A DNA stretch of 64,000 nt from Pseudomonas sp. Teo4 (GTDB lineage Bacteria; Pseudomonadota; Gammaproteobacteria; Pseudomonadales; Pseudomonadaceae): positions 1,302,001 to 1,366,000 of the forward strand of contig NZ_JAXCIL010000002.1 in assembly GCF_034387475.1 (NCBI RefSeq), read 5' to 3'. How positions within the stretch are numbered: position 1 is the stretch's first letter; each line of letters starts with the position of its first letter. The position numbers and the translations under genes were made by a program. Under the pieces are notes generated by a model. It was not told the origin of the DNA, ran no database searches, and saw nothing but the letters and a program-made list of their open reading frames with translations. Shown here piece by piece: positions 8,538 to 18,160 of this stretch.

Positions 8538-9092
8538 ATGCCTAATACTCAATCGCCTTACACCGCTTTCGCCGCGCTGCTTTCGAGCAACGGTCACCCT
8601 GTATCCCCCGCAGAATTGCACGGTCTGCTGATCGGCCGCAGCTGCGCCGGCGCGGGCTTCGACGTCGACTCCTGGCTAGCCGATGCCGCCGGTGCCCTGG
8701 AAAACGAGCCGGAAGACTCCGTCCGCGCTGCCCTGATTGGCCTGCAGGAAATGGTCAAGGCCGAGCTGACCGGCGAAGACATCGCCATCGTCCTGCTGCT
8801 GCCGGGCGACGATGCCCCGCTGACCGAGCGCGCCACCGCGCTGGGCCAATGGTGCCAGGGTTTCATTACCGGTTTCGGTCTGAACGCTGGCGGCAAGGAC
8901 CTGTCCACTGATGCGAAAGAGGTCCTGCAGGACCTGGTCGCCATTTCCCAAGTCCAGGAAGCCCTGGAAGAGTCCGAAGATGGCGAAAGCGACTACATGG
9001 AAGTGATGGAGTACCTGCGCGTCGCGCCGCTGCTGCTCTACACAGAGCTGGCTGCACCTGCGGCACCCGCACCCAAGCCATCGCTGCACTGA
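8538..9092 (+). CDS. UPF0149 family protein (YgfB/YecA-like)
   Basis: A 184-aa, mostly helical, acidic protein of the UPF0149 family, with the marker [11 protein letters not shown] (about residues 104-114). In gammaproteobacteria it heads the operon with pepP and the ubiquinone hydroxylases, as here. In P. aeruginosa YgfB has been linked to regulation of ampDh3 and beta-lactam tolerance; whether this orthologue does the same is not shown. The 145-bp divergent gap to the zapB-like gene should hold both promoters; TAGGATACA near 8486 is a possible -10 area. Confidence 0.93.
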   Translation: MPNTQSPYTAFAALLSSNGHPVSPAELHGLLIGRSCAGAGFDVDSWLADAAGALENEPEDSVRAALIGLQEMVKAELTGEDIAIVLLLPGDDAPLTERATALGQWCQGFITGFGLNAGGKDLSTDAKEVLQDLVAISQVQEALEESEDGESDYMEVMEYLRVAPLLLYTELAAPAAPAPKPSLH

Positions 9093-9121
9093 TTCGATCA
9101 CCCTCGGGGGAAGTCCTGTCC

Positions 9122-10452
<1,331 letters not shown>

Positions 10453-10456
<4 letters not shown>

Positions 10457-11652
10457 ACCGGGTCAATCTGGCGATCATTGGCGGCGGCCTGGTCGGTGCG
10501 AGCCTGGCGTTGGCCTTGCAGGCAGGCGCCAAGGCCCGAGGCTGGAAGATTTTGCTGATCGAGCCGTTCGCCCCTGGTGACAGCTTCCAGCCCAGCTATG
10601 ACGCGCGTTCTTCAGCGCTGTCGTTCGGTACCCGGCAGATCTACCACCACCTTGGCCTGTGGCAGACCATCAGCCGCCGTGCCGAGTCCATTCTGCAGAT
10701 CCAGGTCTCCGACCGTGGCCGCTTTGGCGCCACTCGGCTGGATGCATCGGAAGAGGGTGTGCCGGCACTGGGCTACGTGGTGGAAAACGCCTGGCTTGGC
10801 CAGTGCCTGTGGCAGGGGCTGGACAGCGAGGTCGTAAGCTGGCGCTGCCCTGCTGAAGTCAGGGCGATGCAGGCCATCGACGGTGGCTACCGACTGCAGC
10901 TGGATGACGACACCAGCCTGGAGTGCGACCTGGCGATACTCGCCGACGGCGGCCGCTCTGGCCTGCGCGAGCAATTGGGCATCCATGTGCGCCGCACGCC
11001 TTACGAGCAGAGCGCGCTGATCGCCAACATCACGCCAGGTGAGGCCCATCGCGGCCAAGCCTTTGAACGCTTTACCGAGCAAGGCCCGATGGCTCTGCTG
11101 CCGTTGCCGGAGAACCGTTGTGCGTTGGTTTGGACCCGCCAGGGGATGGATGCCCAGCGCCTGGCAGAAGTCGACGAACGCAGCTTCCTGCGCGAGCTGC
11201 AGGATGCGTTCGGCTACCGCCTCGGCGCGCTGCGCCAGGTAGGTGCGCGGCACCTCTATCCGCTGGCGCTGGTCGAGGCCGAAGAACAGGTGCGACCGCA
11301 CCTGGTGGTGCTGGGCAACGCTGCGCACAGCCTGCACCCAATTGCCGGCCAGGGCTTCAACCTGTCGCTGCGCGATGTGCAGTCGCTGTCCGACGCGCTG
11401 CTGGCAGGGCCGCAACACCCGGGCGACCTGGCAACGCTGCAGGCCTATCACCAGCGCCAGCGTCTCGATCAGGCGCTGACCATCGGTTTTTCCGACCAGG
11501 TCACGCGTCTGTTCGGCAGCAATCAGCCATTGCTGGCGGCTGGGCGAAACATCGGCCTGCTTGGGCTCGACCTGTTGCCACCGGCGAAAAGCTGGTTCGC
11601 ACGCCAGGCCATGGGCCTGGGCACCCGCCCTGACGCGCGGGGCCAGGCATGA
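10453..11652 (+). CDS. ubiH: 2-octaprenyl-6-methoxyphenol hydroxylase UbiH
   Basis: A 399-aa FAD monooxygenase of the aerobic ubiquinone pathway. It has the GxGxxG dinucleotide fold (LAIIGGGLVGASLALAL, residues 5-21), the second FAD/NADPH motif ADGGRSG, and the ribose-binding motif GNAAHSLHPIAGQGFNLSLRD, where the usual GD is GN. It overlaps pepP by 4 bases at its start and the hotdog gene by 4 bases at its end. UbiH adds the C1 hydroxyl. It can be confused with UbiF/UbiI paralogues, but order and sequence favour UbiH. Confidence 0.95.
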
Positions 11653-12131
11653 GCGATTCGCGCCGTCTGGCACGCCGGGCTCGTATGTTGCGCTGGATGT
11701 TGAACCTTTACCCACCGTACCTGGGCGCAGGCATCCGGGTGCAGCACATCAGCCCGGACATGCGCAGCATCAAGGTGCGTATGAAACTGACCCGCTGGAA
11801 CCGCAATTATGTCGGTACCCAGTTCGGCGGCAGCCTGTACTCGATGGTCGACCCGTTCTACATGCTGTTGCTGATCGAGCAGTTGGGGCGCGAGTACATC
11901 GTCTGGGACAAGGCTGCCAGTATCGACTTCATCGCCCCGGGCAAAGGGCCGGTGTACGCCGAATTCCACCTCGACGATGCGTTGCTGGATGAAATTCGCC
12001 AGCAGACCGCAACGGGCAAGAAGTACTTGCCGCGTTTGCAGGTGGATGTGCGCGATGGCGCCGGCGAGCTGGTGGCGCGGGTCGACAAAACTCTATATGT
12101 GCGGCTCAAACCGCAAGCGAGGCAGGCGTAA
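11649..12131 (+). CDS. DUF4442/hotdog-fold protein in the ubiquinone operon
   Basis: A 160-aa protein resembling thioesterase-type hotdog proteins (DUF4442): YVGTQFGGSLYSMVDPFYMLLL sits on the expected helix. It overlaps ubiH by 4 bases and lies 3 bases before the ubiI-like gene, so it is certainly part of this operon. No substrate is known. A role in handling acyl or prenyl precursors would fit the neighbours but is speculative. Confidence 0.88.
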   Translation: MSDSRRLARRARMLRWMLNLYPPYLGAGIRVQHISPDMRSIKVRMKLTRWNRNYVGTQFGGSLYSMVDPFYMLLLIEQLGREYIVWDKAASIDFIAPGKGPVYAEFHLDDALLDEIRQQTATGKKYLPRLQVDVRDGAGELVARVDKTLYVRLKPQARQA

Positions 12132-12134
12132 GGC

Positions 12135-13358
12135 ATGGAAATGCGCGCAGATGTACTGATTGTCGGTGCTGGTATGGTCGGCAGCGCCCTGGCCCTGGCC
12201 TTGCGCCACAGTGGCCTGGAAATTCTCCTGCTCGACGGCGGCCCGCTGTCGGTCAAACCCTTCGATGCCGAGGCCGCGTTCGAGCCCAGGGTCAGTGCCT
12301 TGTCGGCGGCCAGCCAGCGCATTCTGGAGCGTTTGGGTGCCTGGGAGGGCATCGCCGGACGGCGAGTGTCGCCCTATTCGGACATGCACGTCTGGGATGG
12401 CAGCGGTACCGGCCAGATCCACTTCTCGGCAGCCAGCGTGCACGCCCAGGTGCTCGGCCACATCGTTGAAAACCGGGTGGTGCAGGACGGCTTGCTGGAG
12501 CGCCTGCACGACAGTGATATCGGCCTGCTGCCCAACGCGCGACTTGAGCAGCTGCGACGCTCGGGTGACGAGTGGCTGCTGACCCTGGCCGACGGGCGCC
12601 ACCTGCGTACGCCGCTGGTAGTGGCTGCGGACGGCGCCAACTCGGCGGTGCGGCGCCTGGCGGGGTGTGAAACCCGTGAATGGGATTACCTGCACCATGC
12701 CATCGTGACCAGCGTGCGTTGCAGCGCCGCGCACCAGGCCACCGCCTGGCAGCGCTTCACTGACGAGGGGCCGCTGGCGTTTCTGCCGTTGTCGCGTGAT
12801 GGCAAGCAGGAATGGTGCTCGATCGTGTGGTCGACCACGCCTGAGCACGCCGAGCAGATCATGGCACTGGAGGACGATGCTTTCCTCAGGGCTCTGGAGC
12901 GTGCCTTTGAGGGGCGGCTGGGCGAGGTGCTTGAAGCAGACCCTCGTGTCTGTGTGCCGTTGCGCCAGCGCCACGCCAAGCGCTATGTGGATGAAGGCCT
13001 GGTGCTGATTGGCGATGCCGCGCACACCATCCACCCGTTGGCTGGGCAGGGCGTCAACCTGGGCTTCCTTGACGCGGCGGTGCTGGCCGAAGTGCTGGTG
13101 AACGCCTGTGAGCGTGGAGAGCGGCTGGCGGATGTGAAGGTGCTGAGCCGTTACGAGCGCCGCCGCATGCCGCACAATCTTGCGTTGATGGCGGCCATGG
13201 AGGGCTTCGAGCGGCTGTTCCAGGCCAATCCGCTGCCATTGCGCTGGTTGCGTAATAGCGGGTTGAAGCTGGTGGAACAGATGCCGGAGGCCAAGGCGAT
13301 GTTCGTGCGTCAGGCGCTGGGGCTGAGTGGGGACCTGCCGGAGTTGGCCCGCGCTTGA
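12135..13358 (+). CDS. ubiI: FAD-dependent ubiquinone hydroxylase (UbiI/VisC-like)
   Basis: A 407-aa FAD monooxygenase paralogous to UbiH. Motifs: VLIVGAGMVGSALALAL at the N-terminus, ADGANSAVRRL in the middle, and LIGDAAHTIHPLAGQGVNLGF with the full GD motif. It ends the ygfB-pepP-ubiH-hotdog-ubiI run. By position it corresponds to UbiI (C5 hydroxylation), though annotation of such enzymes as UbiF or Coq7-type is often mixed. A REP pair follows 7 bp after the stop. Confidence 0.9.
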   Translation: MEMRADVLIVGAGMVGSALALALRHSGLEILLLDGGPLSVKPFDAEAAFEPRVSALSAASQRILERLGAWEGIAGRRVSPYSDMHVWDGSGTGQIHFSAASVHAQVLGHIVENRVVQDGLLERLHDSDIGLLPNARLEQLRRSGDEWLLTLADGRHLRTPLVVAADGANSAVRRLAGCETREWDYLHHAIVTSVRCSAAHQATAWQRFTDEGPLAFLPLSRDGKQEWCSIVWSTTPEHAEQIMALEDDAFLRALERAFEGRLGEVLEADPRVCVPLRQRHAKRYVDEGLVLIGDAAHTIHPLAGQGVNLGFLDAAVLAEVLVNACERGERLADVKVLSRYERRRMPHNLALMAAMEGFERLFQANPLPLRWLRNSGLKLVEQMPEAKAMFVRQALGLSGDLPELARA

Positions 13359-13364
13359 AATGGT

Positions 13365-13471
13365 AGGGGCCGCTTAGCGGCCCAATCGCCGGCAAGCCGG
13401 CTCCCACAGGAAGGGCGCCACAGTACTTGTGGGAGCCGGCTTGCCGGCGATTGGGCTGCAAAGCAGCCCCT
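13365..13471. repeat. REP inverted pair (GTGGGAGCCGG type)
   Basis: Arms 13365-13410 and 13427-13471 are inverted copies (AGGGGCCGCTTAGCGGCCCA... / ...TTGGGCTGCAAAGCAGCCCCT). It follows the ubiI-like stop codon directly. Confidence 0.9.
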
Positions 13472-13507
13472 TGCAACATTCGGTAACGGCTCGGTAGATG
13501 AGCCGCC

Positions 13508-13528
13508 AAATGGTATTCACTACCATTT
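13508..13528. promoter_or_regulatory. Candidate operator before fbpA
   Basis: Perfect inverted repeat AAATGGTA-N5-TACCATTT, 32 bp before the fbpA start. Its place in front of a ferric-iron binding protein suggests an iron-responsive (Fur) site, but it matches the Fur consensus only loosely. Confidence 0.45.
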
Positions 13529-13560
13529 GCACCTCTCATACGATCCGAGGAGTGCTTTCC

Positions 13561-14562
13561 ATGTTGCCACGCAAGCCCCTACTGGCCGCCCTGGCCCTGA
13601 CCCTGCTCGGCGGCACCGCCCAGGCAGCGGACGAAGTGGTGGTGTACTCCTCGCGCATCGACGAGCTGATCAAGCCGGTCTTCGATGCCTACACCGCCAA
13701 GACCGGCACCCAGATCAAGTTCATCACCGACAAGGAAGCCCCGTTGATGCAACGCATCAAGGCCGAGGGCGAGAACGGTGTGGCCGACCTGTTGCTCACC
13801 GTCGATGCCGGTAACCTCTGGCAAGCCGAGCAGATGGGTATCCTGCAGCCAATCAAGTCGGACATCATCGACCGGAACATTCCGCCGCAGTACCGCGCGT
13901 CGTCCCATGACTGGACAGGCCTGAGCCTGCGCGCGCGGACCATCATCTACTCCACCGAGCGGGTCAAGCCCGAAGAGTTGAGCACCTACGAGGCCTTGGC
14001 CGACAAGCAGTGGGAAGGCCGCCTGTGCCTGCGCACGGCGAAGAAGGTCTACAACCAGTCGCTGACCGCCACGATGATCGAGAAACACGGCGAGGCCAAG
14101 ACCGAGCAGATCATCAAAGGCTGGGTCAACAACCTGTCCACCGATGTGTTCTCCGACGACAACGCGGTGATTCAGGCCATCGAGGCGGGCCAGTGCGACG
14201 TTGGCGTGGTCAACACCTACTACTACGGTCGCTTGCACAACCAGAACCCGAAATTGCCGGTGAAGATCTTCTGGCCCAACCAGGGCGACCGTGGTGTGCA
14301 TGTAAACCTGTCGGGCATCGGCCTGACCAAGCACGCACCGCACCCGGAAGCTGCGAAGAAGCTGGTCGAGTGGATGACGGGCGAGGAAGCGCAAAAGCTG
14401 TTCGCCGATATCAACCAGGAGTTCCCGGCCAACCCGAAGGTAAAGCCGTCGGACGAGGTGGCGGCCTGGGGTAGCTTCAAGGCCGACAGCATTCCGGTTG
14501 AAGTGGCGGGCAAGCGCCAGGCTGAAGCCATTCGCCTGATGGATCGGGCTGGCTGGAATTAA
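13561..14562 (+). CDS. fbpA: Ferric iron ABC transporter, periplasmic binding protein (FbpA-like)
   Basis: A 333-aa exported protein with signal peptide [22 protein letters not shown]. The mature part starts [14 protein letters not shown], typical of FbpA/FutA/SfuA. The iron-binding tyrosines are in [12 protein letters not shown] (about residues 217-228). It captures Fe(III) in the periplasm for the permease encoded next. The start at 13561 follows GAGGAG; an in-frame upstream ATG would add a non-signal leader. The ATPase subunit is not in this window. Confidence 0.95.
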   Translation: MLPRKPLLAALALTLLGGTAQAADEVVVYSSRIDELIKPVFDAYTAKTGTQIKFITDKEAPLMQRIKAEGENGVADLLLTVDAGNLWQAEQMGILQPIKSDIIDRNIPPQYRASSHDWTGLSLRARTIIYSTERVKPEELSTYEALADKQWEGRLCLRTAKKVYNQSLTATMIEKHGEAKTEQIIKGWVNNLSTDVFSDDNAVIQAIEAGQCDVGVVNTYYYGRLHNQNPKLPVKIFWPNQGDRGVHVNLSGIGLTKHAPHPEAAKKLVEWMTGEEAQKLFADINQEFPANPKVKPSDEVAAWGSFKADSIPVEVAGKRQAEAIRLMDRAGWN

Positions 14563-14600
14563 GCGTCAGGCCTTATCCTTTCGGGGTTTTCCAGGGCCCT

Positions 14601-14666
14601 TTCGCGGGTAAACCCGCTCCCACAGGTCAGGCGCCGCGCGACTGTGGGAGCGGGTTTACCCGCGAA
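14601..14666. repeat. REP inverted pair between fbpA and fbpB
   Basis: TTCGCGGGTAAACCCGCTCC (14601-) and its inverted copy ending at 14666 (arms about 25 bp, perfect). It occupies the gap just before the fbpB coding sequence. Confidence 0.9.
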
Positions 14667-14706
14667 CGACCGCATAGCGGTCGCCATTGCAACCGAGACT
14701 TTAGCC

Positions 14707-16329
14707 TTGCCCCACGCTCCCCAACGCCGCTGGTACTTACCGGTCACCCTGACCGCCGCCCTGGTGCTGTTACCCCTTAGCGTCCTGCTGCTCTCCTGGC
14801 AGTCGATCGACCCACAAATCTGGTCGCACCTGCTCGACACCCAGATGAGTCGCCTGCTGGGCAATACGCTTACTTTGGTGCTGGGTGTGGGTGCAGGCGT
14901 GACGGTACTGGGTGTCAGCCTTGCCTGGCTCACCAGCCTATGCGAGTTCCCTGGCCGACGCTGGCTGGACTGGGCCTTGATGCTGCCGTTCGCCATTCCG
15001 GCCTATGTGCTGGCGTTCGTCTTCGTCGGCCTGCTGGACTTCGCCGGCCCGGTGCAAAGTGCCCTGCGCGAAGTGTTCGGGCCGATGCGCCTGCCCCGTG
15101 TGCGCTCCACGGGCGGGGTGATCATCGTGCTGGTGCTGGTGTTCTATCCGTACGTCTACCTGCTGGCACGCACAGCTTTCCTGGCCCAGGGCAAGGGGTT
15201 GATGGAAGCGGCGCGGGTGCTGGGCCTGTCGCCGTTGCAAGCGTTCTGGCGGGTCGCGCTGCCGATGGCCAGGCCCGCCATCGGCGCGGGCATCGCCTTG
15301 GCGTTGATGGAGACGTTGGCAGACTTCGGCGCGGTGGCGGTGTTCAACTTTGACACCTTCACCACGGCCATCTACAAGACCTGGTACGGCTTCTTCAGCC
15401 TCTCCAGCGCCGCGCAATTGGCCAGCCTGCTGTTGCTCGCGGTGATGCTGGTGCTGTACGGCGAACGCCGTGCCCGCGGCGCCAGCCATCAGGGCAACGA
15501 GCGACCGCGTGGGCAGGCTCTTTACCATTTGCGTGGGGGCAAGGCAGCGCTGGCCAGCGGATGGTGCTTGCTGGTGTTCGCCTGTGCCTTTGTCATTCCG
15601 CTGCTGCAGTTACTGGCGTGGTTCTGGCAGCGCGGGCGACATGATCTGGATGAACGGTATGTCAGCCTGGTGTTGCACACCCTGTATCTGGGCGGCATGG
15701 CGGCACTGATCACCGTATGCGTGGCCCTGGTGCTGGCCTTTGCCCGGCGTCAGTCGCCGACGGGCGGTATCCGTGCCGGAGTAAGCCTGGCCAACGTGGG
15801 TTATGCCTTGCCGGGCTCGGTGTTGGCAGTCTCGATCATGCTGGCCTTCAGCTACCTGGATAACCAGCTGGTGGTGCCGCTGTCCAAGTGGCTGGGTGGC
15901 GCAGGCAAGCCCTTGTTGCTGGGGAGCCTGGCAGCGCTGCTGCTGGCTTATCTGGTGCGTTTCATCGCAGTGGCCTACGGGCCTTTGGAAAGCAGCCTGG
16001 AGCGTATCCGCCCCTCACTGCCGGAGGCATCCCGTAGCCTGGGTGTCGGTGGCGCGAGATTGTTTTGCAAGGTGTATCTGCCGTTGTTGGTGCCAGGTGC
16101 ACTGAGCGCAGCCTTGCTGGTGTTCGTCGATGTGCTCAAGGAAATGCCAGCAACCCTGCTGATGCGCCCGTTCGGCTGGGACACCCTGGCAGTGCGGGTG
16201 TTCGAGATGACCAGCGAAGGGGAGTGGGCGCGGGCTTCGTTACCCGCGCTGACCCTTGTGCTGGTAGGGCTGCTACCGGTCATCGGCCTGATCCGCCGTT
16301 CGGCCAGACGCCCCGGTCACAGACAGTAA
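14707..16329 (+). CDS. fbpB: Ferric iron ABC transporter permease (FbpB-like, two fused halves)
   Basis: An inner-membrane permease of about 540 aa with two repeated halves of about six helices each. Each half has an EAA loop: EAARVLGLSPLQAFWRVALP and EASRSLGVGGARLFCKVYLP. It pairs with FbpA to move Fe(III) into the cytosol. The start is uncertain: no ATG suits, the frame is open back into the REP arm (GTG at 14644), and TTG at 14707 gives the usual length and N-terminus (PHAPQRRWYLP). Ribosome-site support is weak for both. Confidence 0.9.
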   Translation: MPHAPQRRWYLPVTLTAALVLLPLSVLLLSWQSIDPQIWSHLLDTQMSRLLGNTLTLVLGVGAGVTVLGVSLAWLTSLCEFPGRRWLDWALMLPFAIPAYVLAFVFVGLLDFAGPVQSALREVFGPMRLPRVRSTGGVIIVLVLVFYPYVYLLARTAFLAQGKGLMEAARVLGLSPLQAFWRVALPMARPAIGAGIALALMETLADFGAVAVFNFDTFTTAIYKTWYGFFSLSSAAQLASLLLLAVMLVLYGERRARGASHQGNERPRGQALYHLRGGKAALASGWCLLVFACAFVIPLLQLLAWFWQRGRHDLDERYVSLVLHTLYLGGMAALITVCVALVLAFARRQSPTGGIRAGVSLANVGYALPGSVLAVSIMLAFSYLDNQLVVPLSKWLGGAGKPLLLGSLAALLLAYLVRFIAVAYGPLESSLERIRPSLPEASRSLGVGGARLFCKVYLPLLVPGALSAALLVFVDVLKEMPATLLMRPFGWDTLAVRVFEMTSEGEWARASLPALTLVLVGLLPVIGLIRRSARRPGHRQ

Positions 16330-16453
16330 GGATGCCAGCCCGCGCCCTTGCGGCTACAATGCGCGGCATTCGCAGCGGCGGGTCCCATAACAAGAGTTGA
16401 CGACCAAACGTCATCGCCCGCTGCCGCTTCGCCAAGCCCGGAAGGAGAAACCC

Positions 16454-17536
16454 ATGGGACAGCGCACGCCTTTGTATGACCTGCACCTGGCGCTCGGCGC
16501 CAAGACGGTCGATTTCGGCGGTTGGGATATGCCCCTGCACTATGGCTCGCAAGTCGAAGAGCACCATCAGGTGCGCAGTGACTGCGGGGTTTTCGATGTG
16601 TCCCACATGACCGTCATCGACATCGACGGCAGAGCAGCCACGCCTTGGCTGCAACAGCTGCTGGCCAATGATGTCGCACGCCTGGATAGCGCCGGCAAAG
16701 CCCTGTACAGCCCGTTGCTGAACAACGACGGTGGGGTCATCGATGACCTGATCGTCTACCGCACCGAGGACGGATACCGCCTCGTGACCAATGCTTCGAC
16801 CAAGGCCAAAGTGCTGGCCTGGCTGGCGTCACGCAGCGCAGGCTTCGAGGTTGGTATCGATGCACGTCCTGACTTGGCCATCCTCGCCATCCAAGGCCCT
16901 CATGCCCGCGAAAAGGTCGCCGCGCTGGTCAGTGCCTCGCGCGCCGCGCTGATCCGCGAATTGCGCCCGTTCGAAGGCATGGCCGAAGGCGATTGGTTCA
17001 TTGCGCGCACCGGCTATACCGGTGAAGACGGCCTTGAGATCATCTTGCCCGGCAATCAGGCCCCGGCATTCTTCAACGACCTGGTCGGTGCCGGCATCGC
17101 CCCGAGTGGCCTTGGTGCGCGCGATACACTGCGCCTGGAGGCCGGCATGAACCTCTATGGCCAGGACATAGACGAATCCCATACCCCGCTGACCTCGAAC
17201 CTGGGTTGGAGCATCGCCTGGGAACCTGCCGAGCGCAACTTCATCGGCCGCGCTGCCCTGTTGGCCGAAATCGAGCACGGCGTGCAGGAAAAACTGGTAG
17301 GCCTGGTGCTGGAAGAGCGTGGAGTATTGCGTGCCCATCAGGTGGTGCGTGTCGCTGGCATTGGCGAAGGGGAGATTACCAGTGGTAGTTTCTCGCCTAC
17401 GCTGAGCAAGTCCATCGCCTTGGCACGCGTGCCCATGGCCACTGGTGACCGCGCCGAGGTCGAAATTCGCGGCAAGTGGTACCCCGTGCGTGTGGTAAAA
17501 CCTACCTTCGTGCGCCACGGCAAGATTCTGATCTGA
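16454..17536 (+). CDS. gcvT: Glycine cleavage system T protein (aminomethyltransferase)
   Basis: A 360-aa protein that moves the methylene group from the aminomethyl-lipoyl H protein to tetrahydrofolate, releasing ammonia. The N-terminus [26 protein letters not shown] and the DVSHM motif are standard, and [12 protein letters not shown] and [20 protein letters not shown] form the folate-binding core. GAAGGAGAAACCC gives a strong ribosome site. It starts gcvT-gcvH-gcvP. TACAAT at 16355-16360 may be a -10 box. I see no glycine riboswitch in the short leader. Confidence 0.98.
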   Translation: MGQRTPLYDLHLALGAKTVDFGGWDMPLHYGSQVEEHHQVRSDCGVFDVSHMTVIDIDGRAATPWLQQLLANDVARLDSAGKALYSPLLNNDGGVIDDLIVYRTEDGYRLVTNASTKAKVLAWLASRSAGFEVGIDARPDLAILAIQGPHAREKVAALVSASRAALIRELRPFEGMAEGDWFIARTGYTGEDGLEIILPGNQAPAFFNDLVGAGIAPSGLGARDTLRLEAGMNLYGQDIDESHTPLTSNLGWSIAWEPAERNFIGRAALLAEIEHGVQEKLVGLVLEERGVLRAHQVVRVAGIGEGEITSGSFSPTLSKSIALARVPMATGDRAEVEIRGKWYPVRVVKPTFVRHGKILI

Positions 17537-17583
17537 ACAATTAACGGCGGGCCGACCGCTGAGCCAATCGAGGAATACAAGAC

Positions 17584-17967
17584 ATGAGCAATATCCCCGC
17601 CGACCTGCGGTTTGCCGAAAGCCATGAATGGGCACGCCTGGAAGCTGACGGTACCGTCACCGTCGGCATCAGCGATCACGCCCAGCAAGCCCTGGGTGAT
17701 GTGGTGTTCGTAGAGCTGGCGGAAGTCGGCAAGGTGTTCGCCGCAGGCGACGCTGCGGGCGTTGTCGAGTCGGTCAAGGCTGCTTCCGACATCTACGCTC
17801 CGGTCGGTGGCGAAGTCATCGCCGTCAATGAAGAACTGGCCGACAGCCCTGAGTCGCTCAACGAAGAGCCTTACGGTGCGTGGATCTTCAAACTGAAGCC
17901 AAGCGACAAGGCCGAGCTGGACAAGCTGCTGGACGCTGCCGGTTACAAGGCTGCCATCGGCGAATAA
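17584..17967 (+). CDS. gcvH: Glycine cleavage system H protein
   Basis: A 127-aa lipoyl carrier that shuttles the aminomethyl group between GcvP, GcvT and the L protein. The lipoylated lysine is K65 in [15 protein letters not shown]. Length and sequence are standard. It sits 47 bp after gcvT with GAGGAATACAAGAC before the start, and is followed by a REP pair and then gcvP. Confidence 0.98.
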   Translation: MSNIPADLRFAESHEWARLEADGTVTVGISDHAQQALGDVVFVELAEVGKVFAAGDAAGVVESVKAASDIYAPVGGEVIAVNEELADSPESLNEEPYGAWIFKLKPSDKAELDKLLDAAGYKAAIGE

Positions 17968-17974
17968 CCCGGCA

Positions 17975-18068
17975 GGCCTCATCGCCGGCAAGCCGGCTCC
18001 CACATGGACCGCGCAGATCTTGAGATCACTGCAGTACCTGTGGGAGCTGGCTTGCCAGCGATGTGGCC
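17975..18068. repeat. REP inverted pair between gcvH and gcvP
   Basis: Arms GGCCTCATCGCCGGCAAGCC (from 17975) and the inverted GGCTTGCCAGCGATGTGGCC (to 18068). It sits inside an operon, so it may lower gcvP expression relative to gcvTH or stabilise the upstream message. Confidence 0.88.
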
Positions 18069-18160
18069 GGTACTGCCTGCCCAAGATTTCCCGCAGAATC
18101 GGCAATCCTTCCTAGACTTATAAGTCTCCATGAGGCCTGGTCTAGGAAGAGAGCGTCGTC

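Noticed and set aside
13365..13471. Palindromic repeats as a CRISPR array
   Set aside because: They are scattered inverted REP pairs, not regularly spaced direct repeats with spacers, and there are no cas genes.
16330..16453. Glycine riboswitch before gcvT
   Set aside because: The 124-bp leader lacks the conserved glycine aptamer segments.
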